In this document: in pieces, positions 52,889 to 61,501 of the stretch
How the letters are laid out: every line of letters begins with the position of its first letter
Position numbering within the stretch: position 1 is the stretch's first letter
DNA from: Anaerotruncus rubiinfantis
GTDB taxonomy: Bacteria > Bacillota > Clostridia > Oscillospirales > Ruminococcaceae
DNA: 64,000 bases
Assembly: GCF_900078395.1 (NCBI RefSeq)
Contig: NZ_FKLA01000009.1
Span: 882,614 to 946,613, forward strand
Direction: 5' to 3'
The notes under the pieces: model-generated
Told to the model about the DNA's origin: nothing
The model's input: only the letters and a program-made list of their open reading frames with translations
Databases searched by the model: none
Program-made: the position numbers and the translations under genes

Positions 52889-53452
52889 TCAGTCTGGCAG
52901 GCTGTCCAGTTTTTCGCGCAGTTTCAGAAAATCTTCAAGTGCGGCGGGCTTGCTGCCCGGGTTTCGCAGCAGGGCCGCCGGGTGGAAGGTGCCCATCATC
53001 AGAGTACCGTTTCGGTCGTAGAACTCGCCGTGCTGCTTGGTGACCTTGAAGCCTGGGTCGATGATCGCGCAGGCCGCGATCCGGCCCAGGCAGACGATGA
53101 TTTTTGGGCGGATCAGATGCACCTGGTTGCGCAGATAGCCGATGCAGGCTTCGAGCTCGTCCTTTTCCGGGTCGCGGTTTTTGGGCGGGCGGCATTTGAC
53201 CATGTTGGCAATATAGACGTTTTCATTGCGTGAGAGGCCGACATGGGTGAGCATCTTGTCGAGCAGCTGTCCGCCGCGGCCGACAAACGGCTCGCCCTGC
53301 AAATCCTCATTTTCGCCCGGGCCTTCCCCAATGAACATCACCTTTGACTGCGGATTGCCCACGCCAAAGACGACGTTGTGACGGGTCTCGCAGAGCTTGC
53401 AGTTTTTGCAGGAAAGAACGGTCTGTCGCAGGGCTTCAAAATCTTCGATCAT
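52889..53452 (-). CDS. Uracil-DNA glycosylase, family 4 (iron-sulphur)
   Basis: It removes uracil from DNA in base excision repair. The 187 residues show the iron-sulphur cysteines CKNCKLC near the N-terminus and Cys at [13 protein letters not shown], the active-site [20 protein letters not shown] (the Udg4 uracil pocket) and the C-terminal [10 protein letters not shown] with catalytic His. AAAGGAGCGCG lies before the ATG. It stands upstream of the interrupted ATPase gene on the same strand, so both may share a transcript. Confidence 0.95.
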   Translation of the reverse strand: MIEDFEALRQTVLSCKNCKLCETRHNVVFGVGNPQSKVMFIGEGPGENEDLQGEPFVGRGGQLLDKMLTHVGLSRNENVYIANMVKCRPPKNRDPEKDELEACIGYLRNQVHLIRPKIIVCLGRIAACAIIDPGFKVTKQHGEFYDRNGTLMMGTFHPAALLRNPGSKPAALEDFLKLREKLDSLPD

Positions 53453-53543
53453 AACGCGCTCCTTTATCCATAGCTGGATTCGTTGTATTTTATTATATCA
53501 TAGATAAAATAGGAATAAAGCATTGATAATGTTTTAACAATAC

Positions 53544-53572
53544 TTGCAAATACCGGCGCAACATCGTAAAAT
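53544..53572 (+). promoter_or_regulatory. Sigma-A promoter of pduL
   Basis: TTGCAA (53544-53549) and TAAAAT (53567-53572) with 17 bases between, 46 bases before the start. Confidence 0.68.
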
Positions 53573-53617
53573 AAACAAAGAAACCTAGCAAATTTTATCA
53601 TATGGAGGAATACCTAA

Positions 53618-54193
53618 ATGGCAGGAAAATTTATTGTTGAAACTTCCGCGCGGCATGTTCACGTGACAGAGCAGGATCTGGAAACTCTGTTCGGCAAAGG
53701 AGCCAAATTGACCCCGAAAAAGGATCTTTCCCAGCCTGGACAGTATGCGTGCGTCGAGCGCGTTGATGTGGTTGGCCCCAAGAAAACCATCTCCGGCGTT
53801 TCGATCCTCGGACCGACCCGCCCGGCAACCCAGATCGAAGTTTCCCTCACCGATGCCAGAACCCTCGGCGTGAGCGCGCCGGTTCGTGAATCGGGCGATA
53901 TTGCCGGAAGCGCTGGCTGCAAGTTGGTCGGCCCGTGCGGCGAGGTCGAGCTCAAAGAGGGCCTGATCGCGGCCAAACGCCATATCCACCTTACCCCGGA
54001 AGCTGCCGCCGAACTTGGCGTCAAGGACAAGGAGATCGTTTCGGTCAAGGTTGATCCGGCTTCCCGCCCGCTCGTTTTCGGAGATGTCGTCGTGCGCGTC
54101 AGCGAGAAATTCTCTCCGGCAATGCACATCGATACCGACGAGGCCAATGCCGCTGGCTGCGCTGGCGAAGTCTGGGGCGAAGTCGTAAGATAA
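53618..54193 (+). CDS. pduL: PduL-type phosphate propanoyl/acetyltransferase
   Basis: It exchanges phosphate and CoA between acyl phosphates and acyl-CoA. The 191-residue protein has two similar halves, each with the zinc-binding motif: ETSARHVHVTEQD near residue 9 and AKRHIHLTPEAA near 118, and ends with HIDTDEANAAG. No shell protein or encapsulation peptide is visible, so it is probably the free metabolic form that works with acetate kinase, in place of Pta. AGGAGG-type site before the ATG. It is a single gene. Confidence 0.93.
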   Translation: MAGKFIVETSARHVHVTEQDLETLFGKGAKLTPKKDLSQPGQYACVERVDVVGPKKTISGVSILGPTRPATQIEVSLTDARTLGVSAPVRESGDIAGSAGCKLVGPCGEVELKEGLIAAKRHIHLTPEAAAELGVKDKEIVSVKVDPASRPLVFGDVVVRVSEKFSPAMHIDTDEANAAGCAGEVWGEVVR

Positions 54194-54494
54194 TTGGCGC
54201 CTTGCATGCGCCGCGGCTTTGCGCTCTGTGAGCGTTGGCATTGCGCCCTCCGCGCGCCTGGGATATCGCGCCCTCCGCGCGCCCGGGGTCCATTTCTTGC
54301 TTGTCCAAGAAATGGACGAAAGAAGACACGCGGGGACACCCCGCGGCCCCGTGCGCGCGATTTCGTTGCCTGCGGCAAAGATCGCGCGCAATCTGCTGAG
54401 ACAAAACGTTGTGTCCCGCGTGATGAAAAGCACGCGGGACATATTTTTGCGCCCGGCGCAAAAATGCGCTGCGCGCAAAGCGGACAAGCCGATT
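54194..54494. repeat. Palindrome-rich repeat block, left of the XRE pair
   Basis: No gene is seen here. The block holds a chain of palindromes: GCGCCCTCCGCGCGCC twice (about 54244 and 54268), CCATTTCTTG/CAAGAAATGG (54290-54315), GCGCGCGAT/ATCGCGCGC (about 54352-54388), TGTCCCGCGTG/CACGCGGGACA (54412-54441) with a T-run, and TTTTTGCGCC/GGCGCAAAAA. The first two modules recur, inverted, at 55247-55414. The T-run hairpin may end pduL transcripts. Confidence 0.72.
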
Positions 54495-54722
54495 TTAAAT
54501 TGCGCTCCGCGCTCGATGAATTTCCCGTTGGTCGGTTCTGTTAAGGATGTAATCTGTGGGAACATCGTAAAAAATCGAAAGCTGCACCAGCTCATAGTCG
54601 TAAATGTGCCCCGTGGTTTCCATTCTGCGGTACGCGGACAGCGAAACGCCGGCCGCGCTGGCAGCCTGCCTTTGCGTCAGCCCTTTCTCCAATCGTAATT
54701 CTTTGACTCGTGGATAAATCAT
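54495..54722 (-). CDS. Small XRE-family regulator
   Basis: A 75-residue helix-turn-helix protein: RVKELRLEKGLTQRQAASAA and GVSLSAYRRMETTG form the Cro/CI fold, and the end DYILNRTDQRE is typical of clostridial XRE proteins. ATG at 54722 lies 6 bases after GAGGTG. It is divergent from a second XRE gene; the 92 bases between hold a large inverted repeat. Confidence 0.86.
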   Translation of the reverse strand: MIYPRVKELRLEKGLTQRQAASAAGVSLSAYRRMETTGHIYDYELVQLSIFYDVPTDYILNRTDQREIHRARSAI

Positions 54723-54744
54723 GACAATCACCTCTAAAATAATT

Positions 54745-54788
54745 ATATCGGCAGTACCTATATTTGTAAATATGGGTAATGCCGATAT
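54745..54788. promoter_or_regulatory. 44-bp inverted repeat between the two XRE genes
   Basis: ATATCGGCA-G-TACC-T-ATATTT and its complement meet at the centre; 19 of 22 positions match. The symmetric site lies in the shared divergent regulatory region and is a likely operator for one or both XRE proteins. Confidence 0.72.
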
Positions 54789-54814
54789 TTTATACTAAAG
54801 TTGAGGTGATAATT

Positions 54815-55018
54815 ATGCTAATTAGACGAATCAAAGACTTACGAGTCGATTCAGACATGAAACAAAAAGAGCTTGCGGAGTATTTGAACGTAACGCAGAG
54901 CACATATTCTGATTACGAGAATGGAAATATCAATGTGCCAATTGAGCAGTTGATCCGAATTTGTGACTTTTACAAGGTTTCATTGGATTATTTGGTAGGA
55001 CGTACAGATAAGCGCTGA
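54815..55018 (+). CDS. Small XRE-family regulator
   Basis: A 67-residue helix-turn-helix protein: RIKDLRVDSDMKQKELAEYL and NVTQSTYSDYENG give the classic Cro/CI motif, ending FYKVSLDYLVGRTDKR. ATG at 54815 lies behind TTGAGGTGAT. The gene is AT-rich, unlike the palindromic DNA on both sides. It may regulate the divergent XRE gene or targets elsewhere. Confidence 0.88.
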   Translation: MLIRRIKDLRVDSDMKQKELAEYLNVTQSTYSDYENGNINVPIEQLIRICDFYKVSLDYLVGRTDKR

Positions 55019-55533
55019 TTAAGAAATCGCCGCCCTGCGGCGGCATCGATTGATCGCGTGATCCGCCCGGATTTTGCAGCCTGCCCATAACCTGGGAGCA
55101 CAATACGTTGCCATCAGTCCTGAGCTGACCGTTTCATTGGGAGCGCTTGCGATGCAAGTCTCGAAGTCTAAGGACGCGGCCGCCGCCTTTGCGAAGCAAT
55201 CAGCGGCGGTGGGGTTCCAAGGGGTTTCCCCTTGGCGTGTTCTTTCCCCCATTTCTTGCACGGGCAAGAAATGGGGCCCGGGCGCGCGGAGGGCGCCAGT
55301 GATTCTCAAGCGGCAAAGCCGCTTGATTCCCGCTTCTTGCACGGGCAAGAAATGGGGCCCGGGCGCGCGGAGGGCGCTCGTGATTCTCAAGCGGCAAAGC
55401 CGCTTGATTCCCGCCCGCGCGGCGACACGCGTGAATGTTTGCAGGTTTTTCAGAAAAGCCGAAATTTGCACACATTGGGAACACATTTCCATCGCATACT
55501 GAAAAACAGAAACAAAAAAGATGAGGTGCGCGT
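55019..55533. repeat. Palindrome-rich repeat block with an 81-bp tandem duplication, right of the XRE pair
   Basis: A 515-base gap without a convincing gene. It holds CCAAGGGG/CCCCTTGG near 55217, and two direct copies of an 81-base unit (55253-55333 and 55334-55414, nearly identical). Each unit has TTCTTGC/GGCAAGAA followed by GCGCGCGGAGGGCGC and TCAAGCGGC/GCCGCTTGA. The first two modules also occur inverted at 54244-54315. The open frame through the block codes only for the repeated sequence. The last 100 bases lead into the response regulator gene. Confidence 0.75.
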
Positions 55534-56208
55534 ATGGACAGCAAAATTTTGATTGCAGAAGACGAAGCGAAAATCCGCCAGCTCGTGGCGAGCTACCTGG
55601 TGCGGGAGGGTTTCAAGGTAATTGAAGCCGCGGACGGGGAACAGGCGATTGAAAAGTTCGAGAACAATGAGGATGTTGTGCTGGTCATGCTGGACGTTAT
55701 GATGCCGAAAAAGGACGGCTATGACGCCTGCCGGGAGATTCGGGGCCGGTCGGACGTGCCGATCCTCATGCTGACTGCCCGTGACAGCGAACATGACGAA
55801 GTACAGGGTTTCCGGATGGGTGCGGATGAATATATCTCCAAGCCGTTTTCCCCGACCATTCTGGTGACAAGGGTAAAAAACCTGTTAAAGCGCACCACGG
55901 TCAACGACATGAGCGATGTGGAGGCCGGCGGGGTAAAGATCCTGTACCGGGAACGTACTGTGACGGTCGACGGGGAGAAAATTATCACCACACCGAAGGA
56001 ATTTGACCTGCTTTATTACCTGCTGAAAAATGTGAATATTGTCCTTACGCGGGATCAGATCCTGTGTACAGTATGGGATATGGATTACAACGGAGACGAC
56101 CGCACGGTTGACACACATATCAAATGCCTGCGCGCAAAGCTCGGAAAGTACGCCAAAAATATCGTGACCGTACGAAAGGTTGGTTACAAATTTGAGTGGC
56201 TGGAATAA
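55534..56208 (+). CDS. OmpR-family response regulator
   Basis: A 224-residue two-component regulator. The receiver domain (1-120) has KILIAEDEAKIRQ, the phosphorylation Asp in VMLDVMMPKKDGYDA and the Lys in YISKPFSP; the winged-helix DNA-binding domain (130-224) has TPKEFDLLYYLLKN and DRTVDTHIKCLRAKL. GATGAGGTG precedes the ATG. The histidine kinase gene overlaps its end. Confidence 0.94.
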   Translation: MDSKILIAEDEAKIRQLVASYLVREGFKVIEAADGEQAIEKFENNEDVVLVMLDVMMPKKDGYDACREIRGRSDVPILMLTARDSEHDEVQGFRMGADEYISKPFSPTILVTRVKNLLKRTTVNDMSDVEAGGVKILYRERTVTVDGEKIITTPKEFDLLYYLLKNVNIVLTRDQILCTVWDMDYNGDDRTVDTHIKCLRAKLGKYAKNIVTVRKVGYKFEWLE

Positions 56209-57787
56209 ATGGAGCGTCAAACGTAAGCTTTTCTCGGTCATTTTGCTTATTTTGATTTTAAATGTTATCATTCTTCTTGTGATGGGGTCTTCGCTGTTTG
56301 AAGGGTTTTACCAGACCAACAAGCTCTATGAGCTGCGGGAGAATGCACGGGATATCCAGACGGCTTATCAGAAGAACAGCGATGAAATTTATGAGGTGCT
56401 CAGCCGGACGGAAAGCAAAAACACCGAGGTGATGTTGCTTTCGCTCAGTGGGGACGGCAAGCTTCAGATCGATTACCATTCCCGCAACCAGTGGGACAAT
56501 CCGCCGCTTGGCGTGCCGTTGCCGCCGGAGATTGAAAAAAAGATCCAGGAGCGGGAAACGATGCTGCTCGAACGGATCAAGCGCACCGGGATGGATTTTC
56601 TGATCGAAACGGGCGGTGAAAACGGTAAGAGAACGGGCTGGGAAGGGAAAAAAACAGAAGGCCAGGATGACAAATATAAAGAGGATTCACTGAGTTTGTC
56701 GGTCAGACTGGACGACAATGTTTTTCTTTACATCCAGACGCCGCGCGGATATATCAAATCGACCGCCGACCTCGCGGTGAAATATACCGCGCTGCTTTCG
56801 ATTGCGATTCTGCTGTGCGGTTCGGTGGTGATCTATTTTGTAGTTGGGCGGATTACAAAGCCGCTCAGCCGGATTCAGGAGGTTGCGGGCCAGATTTCCA
56901 AACTCGATTTCTCCCAGAAATGCGAAGCGCGCGGCGGAGATGAGATTTCCATGCTCGCGGCGAGCATCAACCGGATGTCGGACGACTTGCAGCAGGCGGT
57001 CGACCAGATGCGGGAAGCAAACGCGGTGCTGCAAAGCGACCTTGTCCGCCAGCAGCAGACAGACCGGATGCGCCAGCAGTTTGTGGCGAACGTCTCTCAC
57101 GATTTCAAGACCCCGCTCACCCTGATGATCAGCTATGCGGAGGCGCTGCGGGAGGATGAGAACCTTTCGGATGCCGACCGGGAATACTGTGAGATCATCG
57201 TCAGTGAAGGCAACAAGCTCTCGCGGATGGTGGGCAAACTGCTTGGGCTGTCGAAACTTGAAAGCGGCATCGATAAGGTGGAATATTCCTTTTTCTGCCT
57301 GAGCGAAGTGGTGGATGCGGTCATCTATAACCACACGATTCTCACCGAAAAGCGCGGCATCGAAGTCCGGCAGGAACTGGAGGACGCCTTCATTGTCACG
57401 GCGGACTTTGCTAAAATCGAACAGGTGGTGACCAACCTGTTTGAAAATGCGGCCAAATACGTGCCGGACGGCGGCCGGGTCCTGGTGACGGCAAAAAGAA
57501 TCGAAAACCGCTGCCGCGTCGCGGTGGAAAACAGTGGGAATCCGATCAGTGAGGAGGATATCGGCAGCCTGTTCGACAGTTTCTACCGCGCGGACAAGTC
57601 CCGCACGACGGGCGACAGCTACGGGCTGGGGCTTGCGATCGTTAAAGTGATTATGGAAGCGCATCATCAGGCCTACGGCGTGGAGAACACCGAAACCGGG
57701 GTCCGGTTCTGGTTTGAGTTGGAACTGGCGGATTTCGACGATGAGGAAGATGCCGAAGAGGCGGATGAAGAAAGCGCGGACGTGTAA
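56192..57787 (+). CDS. Sensor histidine kinase
   Basis: A 531-residue membrane kinase, partner of the regulator before it. One helix near residues 13-32 and another near 198-222 enclose an external sensor of about 165 residues that is rich in charged residues. HAMP (about 222-275), HisKA with FVANVSHDFKTPL (phosphorylated His about 303) and HATPase_c with NLFENAAKYVPDGG and GLGLAIVK follow. The C-terminus is strongly acidic (DFDDEEDAEEADEESAD). The start lies inside the regulator gene; TTG at 56192 is chosen behind GAAAGG, with TTG at 56180 as the other option. The signal is unknown. Confidence 0.92.
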   Translation: MSGWNKWSVKRKLFSVILLILILNVIILLVMGSSLFEGFYQTNKLYELRENARDIQTAYQKNSDEIYEVLSRTESKNTEVMLLSLSGDGKLQIDYHSRNQWDNPPLGVPLPPEIEKKIQERETMLLERIKRTGMDFLIETGGENGKRTGWEGKKTEGQDDKYKEDSLSLSVRLDDNVFLYIQTPRGYIKSTADLAVKYTALLSIAILLCGSVVIYFVVGRITKPLSRIQEVAGQISKLDFSQKCEARGGDEISMLAASINRMSDDLQQAVDQMREANAVLQSDLVRQQQTDRMRQQFVANVSHDFKTPLTLMISYAEALREDENLSDADREYCEIIVSEGNKLSRMVGKLLGLSKLESGIDKVEYSFFCLSEVVDAVIYNHTILTEKRGIEVRQELEDAFIVTADFAKIEQVVTNLFENAAKYVPDGGRVLVTAKRIENRCRVAVENSGNPISEEDIGSLFDSFYRADKSRTTGDSYGLGLAIVKVIMEAHHQAYGVENTETGVRFWFELELADFDDEEDAEEADEESADV

Positions 57788-57794
57788 AAAAAGC

Positions 57795-57838
57795 GGCCTC
57801 CGGACCGGCAAACGGTATTTGCCGGTCCGGAGGTTTTT
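57795..57838 (+). terminator. Terminator of the two-component operon
   Basis: A 16-base perfect stem CCTCCGGACCGGCAAA / TTTGCCGGTCCGGAGG around CGGTA with five T. Confidence 0.93.
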
Positions 57839-57846
57839 ATGTTTGA

Positions 57847-57876
57847 TTGGACTTTTCCTGGGGAATCCTGTATGAT
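57847..57876 (+). promoter_or_regulatory. Sigma-A promoter of the symporter gene
   Basis: TTGGAC (57847-57852) and TATGAT (57871-57876), 18 bases apart, 37 bases before the start codon. Confidence 0.65.
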
Positions 57877-57913
57877 ATGGTTATCTGAAAAGCGTGTGGC
57901 GAGGAGAAGGACA

Positions 57914-59233
57914 ATGGCGGAAATGAAAAACAGCGGTGAATTTGCAACCAAGATCGGCTTTGTCATGGCATCGGTGGGGTCGGCAGTCGGCATGGGCAAC
58001 ATCTGGATGTTCCCATACCGGGTCGGGCAGTATGGCGGCGCGGCGTTTCTGATTCCCTATTTTCTGTTTGTGGCGCTGTTCGGCTGGGTGGGGCTCTCGG
58101 GCGAATTCGGCCTTGGACGGCTCACGGGAACCGGACCGATCGGTTCGTACGACTATGCGATGAAGTCCCGCGGCAAGCGCGGCGGCAAATTTTTAGGGGC
58201 GATTCCACTGTTCGGCTCGCTCGGTATCGCGATCGGGTATTCGATCGTGGTAGGCTGGGTCCTGCGTTCGATGTTCGGATCGCTGACCGGCGCGATGCTC
58301 GATTCCGACGCGGGTGAATTTTTTGCCCAGATGACCGGCCCTTTTGGCAGTGTCCCGTGGCATCTGGCGGTGATCGTGATCACCGTGCTGGTGCTTGCCT
58401 GCGGCGCGGTGGAGGGGATCGAAAAGGTCAACAAGGTCATGATGCCTTCCTTCTTCATCCTGTTTTTGATCATCGCGGTACGGGTGGCGTTCCTGCCCGG
58501 CGCGGCGGAGGGCTACGCCTATCTGCTCATCCCGCACTGGGAACAACTGCTGCGGCCTGAGACCTGGATCATGGCGATGGGGCAGGCGTTCTTCTCCCTT
58601 TCGATCACCGGTTCCGGCATGATCATCTACGGCAGCTACCTTTCCAAAAAGGAGGACATTGTCCATTCGTCCGGCCTTACGGCGGCGCTCGACACGGTCG
58701 CGGCGCTGATTGCGGGATTTGCGATCATTCCGGCGGTTTTTGCGTTTGGGCTCGACCCGCAGAAGGGACCGCCGCTGCTCTTCATCACCCTTCCCAAAGT
58801 GTTTGCACAGATGCCTGCGGGGCGGCTGTTCGCGGTGCTGTTCTTTTTGTCGGTGCTGTTCGCGGGGATCACTTCGCTCGTCAATATGTTCGAGGTGGTC
58901 GGGGAAGCGGTGCAGCGTCATCTGCGTTTGGCGCGTGTCCCGGCGATGCTGCTGGTGGGCGCGGTGGCCTTCGCGGTCGGCGTCTTTATTGAATATGAGC
59001 CGTACATGGGCAGATGGATGGATATGATCACGATCTATGTGGTGCCCGCGGGCGCGGTACTCGGCGCGGTGATGATCTACTGGGTGCTGGGCCTGCCGAA
59101 AATTCGGGCGGAACTGATGCGCGGGCGTAGTAAGCCCCTCGGGAAAGCGTTCGATTTCTGTGCGAAATATCTGTATGTTTTGCTCGCGGCGGCGGTGGTG
59201 GCGTTCAGCGTCATCTATCAGGGGATCGGATGA
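57914..59233 (+). CDS. Neurotransmitter:sodium symporter (NSS/SNF) family transporter
   Basis: A 439-residue, 11-helix membrane protein of the LeuT-like NSS family, which takes up amino acids with sodium. The sodium and substrate site in helix 1 is seen as FVMASVGSAVGMGNIWMFPY, and helix 6 as GQAFFSLSITGSGMIIYGSY. The 11-helix length is usual for bacterial members such as MhsT and TyrT. The ATG at 57914 is chosen since GAGGAGAAGG precedes it; upstream in-frame codons would overlap the promoter. The amino acid carried is not known. Confidence 0.93.
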   Translation: MAEMKNSGEFATKIGFVMASVGSAVGMGNIWMFPYRVGQYGGAAFLIPYFLFVALFGWVGLSGEFGLGRLTGTGPIGSYDYAMKSRGKRGGKFLGAIPLFGSLGIAIGYSIVVGWVLRSMFGSLTGAMLDSDAGEFFAQMTGPFGSVPWHLAVIVITVLVLACGAVEGIEKVNKVMMPSFFILFLIIAVRVAFLPGAAEGYAYLLIPHWEQLLRPETWIMAMGQAFFSLSITGSGMIIYGSYLSKKEDIVHSSGLTAALDTVAALIAGFAIIPAVFAFGLDPQKGPPLLFITLPKVFAQMPAGRLFAVLFFLSVLFAGITSLVNMFEVVGEAVQRHLRLARVPAMLLVGAVAFAVGVFIEYEPYMGRWMDMITIYVVPAGAVLGAVMIYWVLGLPKIRAELMRGRSKPLGKAFDFCAKYLYVLLAAAVVAFSVIYQGIG

Positions 59234-59240
59234 ATCCGAC

Positions 59241-59269
59241 TATACAAAGTGAAAAGTTTGATGTATAAT
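59241..59269 (+). promoter_or_regulatory. Sigma-A promoter of the cytidylate kinase-like gene
   Basis: TATACA (59241-59246) and TATAAT (59264-59269), 17 bases apart, 50 bases before the start. The -35 element is weak. Confidence 0.6.
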
Positions 59270-59318
59270 TATATCACAGGGGAGCCATTGAACGGCCAAT
59301 ACGAAAGGAGCGGTTATC

Positions 59319-59945
59319 ATGGCAAAACGGACGGTCATCACCATCGGAAGGGAGTTCGGCAGCGGCGGCCGCGAGATCGGCAAAAAGCTGGCGGATGAGC
59401 TGGGAATCGCGTTCTATGACAAGGAGCTGCTGGAAATCGCCGCGCAGGAAAGCGGCATCTGCAGGGAACTGTTTGAAAGCAACGATGAAAAACCGGTCAG
59501 CAGCCTGCTCTACTCGTTGTCGGTCAATCCCTATTCGGTCGGAAACATCGCGGGTGCGTCCAACATCCCGCTTACCCAGAAACTGTTCCTCGCCCAGTTC
59601 GAAACAATCCAGAAGCTGGCGAAGAAATCCGACTGCGTCATCGTGGGCCGGTGCGCCGACTATGCTCTGCGCGGTGACCCGGACTGCATCAACGTGTTCA
59701 TCCATGCGCCGCTGGGATACCGGGTGGCGCGGATCAAAGAGCTGCACGAGCTTTCTTCGAACGAGGCGAAGGATCTCATTGTCAAAACAGACAAAAAGCG
59801 CGCGGCCTATTACAATGCCTATTCGGACAAAAAATGGGGTGAAACGGCCAACTACCATCTTGCCATCGACAGCAGCGTAATCGGTGGGGACAACGCGGTT
59901 GAACTGATCAAACAGTTTGCCGGGATGCGCCAGGACGCCCGTTGA
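59319..59945 (+). CDS. Cytidylate kinase-like protein
   Basis: A 208-residue P-loop kinase of the cytidylate kinase-like family. It starts VITIGREFGSGGREIGKKLA with the ATP loop in GREFGSGGREIG, and has LFLAQFETIQKLAKKSDCVI, VGRCADYAL, and KKRAAYYNAYS as lid. True Cmk has a GPSGSGKST loop and an AMP/CMP-binding insert, so this is the paralogue found widely in Clostridia; the substrate is unknown. GAAAGGAGCGG precedes the ATG. Confidence 0.88.
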   Translation: MAKRTVITIGREFGSGGREIGKKLADELGIAFYDKELLEIAAQESGICRELFESNDEKPVSSLLYSLSVNPYSVGNIAGASNIPLTQKLFLAQFETIQKLAKKSDCVIVGRCADYALRGDPDCINVFIHAPLGYRVARIKELHELSSNEAKDLIVKTDKKRAAYYNAYSDKKWGETANYHLAIDSSVIGGDNAVELIKQFAGMRQDAR

Positions 59946-60018
59946 AGAAGAGAAAGCTTGAAAATCAGTCCGGGACGTGGCCTTGCCTCGCCCCGGATTT
60001 TATGGAGCGTGGAGAAAT

Positions 60019-60255
60019 ATGATCACAGGCGATTTTGCAAACCGGTACACGGTTGACCGTTTTGAGGGCGGATTCGCGGTCTGCCTGAACGAGGAGAACG
60101 TCCAGCGGGAGGTGCCGCTTTTGCTGCTCCCGGAGGAGGTGCGCGAGGGCGACGTGCTGATCCTCGAATACGGCATGTGGCGGATCGACGAGGATGAGAC
60201 CGCCGCCCGCCGTGAGCGGATTGAAAAGAAGCTCGAAAGCCTCTGGGAAGACTGA
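60019..60255 (+). CDS. DUF3006 protein
   Basis: A 78-residue protein with the DUF3006 features YTVDRFEGGFAVCLNEE and DVLILEYGMWRIDEDETAARR. Such small proteins have no known function and often lie beside metallo-beta-lactamase or other genes. ATG at 60019 lies behind GGAG; an earlier in-frame ATG has no ribosome site. It is followed by the metal exporter gene after 24 bases. Confidence 0.8.
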   Translation: MITGDFANRYTVDRFEGGFAVCLNEENVQREVPLLLLPEEVREGDVLILEYGMWRIDEDETAARRERIEKKLESLWED

Positions 60256-60279
60256 TTTTGGAAGATAGGGACGCTGCAG

Positions 60280-61446
60280 ATGATTCGATTATTGGTACGG
60301 CTTTTTATCAAGGATTCCAACAGGACGGAGGACCCCGCTGTGCGGGGGGCGTTCGGCGTGTTGGCCGGCGGCGTGGGGATTTTTTTAAACCTGTGCCTGT
60401 TTGGCGCGAAATTTGCCGCGGGCATGCTGACCGCGTCGATTGCAATCATGGCCGACGCGTTCAATAACCTTTCGGACGCGGGCTCATCGGTGGTGACGCT
60501 GGTCGGCCTTAAAATGGCGGGAATGCCGGCTGACAGCGAGCATCCGTTCGGCCACGGACGGATCGAATACCTGACCGGCCTTGCGATCTCAATGGCCATT
60601 CTGCTGGTCGGGTTCGAGCTGCTGCGCAGTTCGTTTGGCAAGATCCTGCGGTCGGAAGAAGTGCTGTTCCGGCCGCTTTCGTTCGCAATCCTCGTTGTGT
60701 CGATCCTGGTGAAAGTCTGGATGTGTTATTTTAACCGCACGCTCGGCAATATGATCAATTCCACCGCGATGAAGGCCACCTCCGCCGACAGCCTCACCGA
60801 CGCGGTCGCGACCGCAGCCGTTGCGCTCGGCGTACTGTTCACCCGCTTCACCGGCATCAATATTGATGGCTGGATCGGCATGCTGGTGGCGGCTTTCATT
60901 CTCTATTCTGGTTTTACCACCGCGCGCGACAGCCTGTCGCCGCTTCTGGGGCAGGCGCCGGACACCGCTTTGGTACGGGAAATTGAAGACACGGTCCGCT
61001 CTCATCCGGAGGTGATCGGTGTGCACGACCTGATCATCCATGACTATGGCCCGGGCCGGCGGATCGTTTCGCTGCATGCGGAGGTGCCCTGCAATATGGA
61101 TATCCTCGCCATGCACGACGCGATCGACTTGATTGAACTGGAATTGCGCCACAAATTCAACTGTGACGTCACCATCCACATGGACCCGGTTGCGACCGAC
61201 GACAAGGTCACGGCTGCGGTGCGCGGTCAGGTTGAGGAGATGGTCAAGCGGATCGACCCGGCGCTTTCCATTCACGATTTCCGGATGGTGCAGGGGATGA
61301 CCCACACAAATCTCATTTTTGATGTGTCGGTGCCGCACCGTTTCCATCTCTCGGATAAGCAGGTGGCAGACAGGGTGCGCGACGGCGTGCAGTTCCTCAG
61401 TGAGAAATATTACGCGGTTATCCGCGTGGAACAGAGCTTTGTATAG
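60280..61446 (+). CDS. Cation diffusion facilitator (CDF) family metal exporter
   Basis: A 388-residue exporter of divalent metals such as zinc, iron or manganese. The membrane part has ASIAIMADAFNNLSDAGSS with the metal-binding Asp residues of helix 2, EHPFGHGRIEYLTGL, and in helix 5 ATSADSLTDAVATAAVALG. The C-terminal domain (about 205-300) is the cytoplasmic dimer domain with GVHDLIIHDYGPG; an extra 80 residues follow (KRIDPALSIHDFRMVQG), as in the longer clostridial members. A DtxR/MntR-type regulator gene lies opposite, so manganese or iron is possible. Confidence 0.93.
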   Translation: MIRLLVRLFIKDSNRTEDPAVRGAFGVLAGGVGIFLNLCLFGAKFAAGMLTASIAIMADAFNNLSDAGSSVVTLVGLKMAGMPADSEHPFGHGRIEYLTGLAISMAILLVGFELLRSSFGKILRSEEVLFRPLSFAILVVSILVKVWMCYFNRTLGNMINSTAMKATSADSLTDAVATAAVALGVLFTRFTGINIDGWIGMLVAAFILYSGFTTARDSLSPLLGQAPDTALVREIEDTVRSHPEVIGVHDLIIHDYGPGRRIVSLHAEVPCNMDILAMHDAIDLIELELRHKFNCDVTIHMDPVATDDKVTAAVRGQVEEMVKRIDPALSIHDFRMVQGMTHTNLIFDVSVPHRFHLSDKQVADRVRDGVQFLSEKYYAVIRVEQSFV

Positions 61447-61449
61447 AGC

Positions 61450-61496
61450 GAAAAAAGGCCGGGGCGCGTCAGGCTGACGCATCCCGGCCCTTTTCT
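61450..61496. terminator. Terminator between CDF and DtxR-type genes
   Basis: GGCCGGG and GACGC stem elements form a long hairpin (AAAGGCCGGGGCGCGTCAG / CTGACGCATCCCGGCC) with A-run and CTTTTCT on the two sides. It lies between convergent genes. Confidence 0.85.
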
Positions 61497-61501
61497 ATTT
61501 C

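Noticed and set aside
55253..55414. CRISPR-like array
   Set aside because: There are only two copies in direct contact, with no spacers and no cas genes; it is a tandem duplication of palindromic DNA.
55074..55502. A 142-codon plus-strand frame in the repeat block
   Set aside because: Its sequence is the 81-base repeat translated twice, with no usable ribosome site and no domain.
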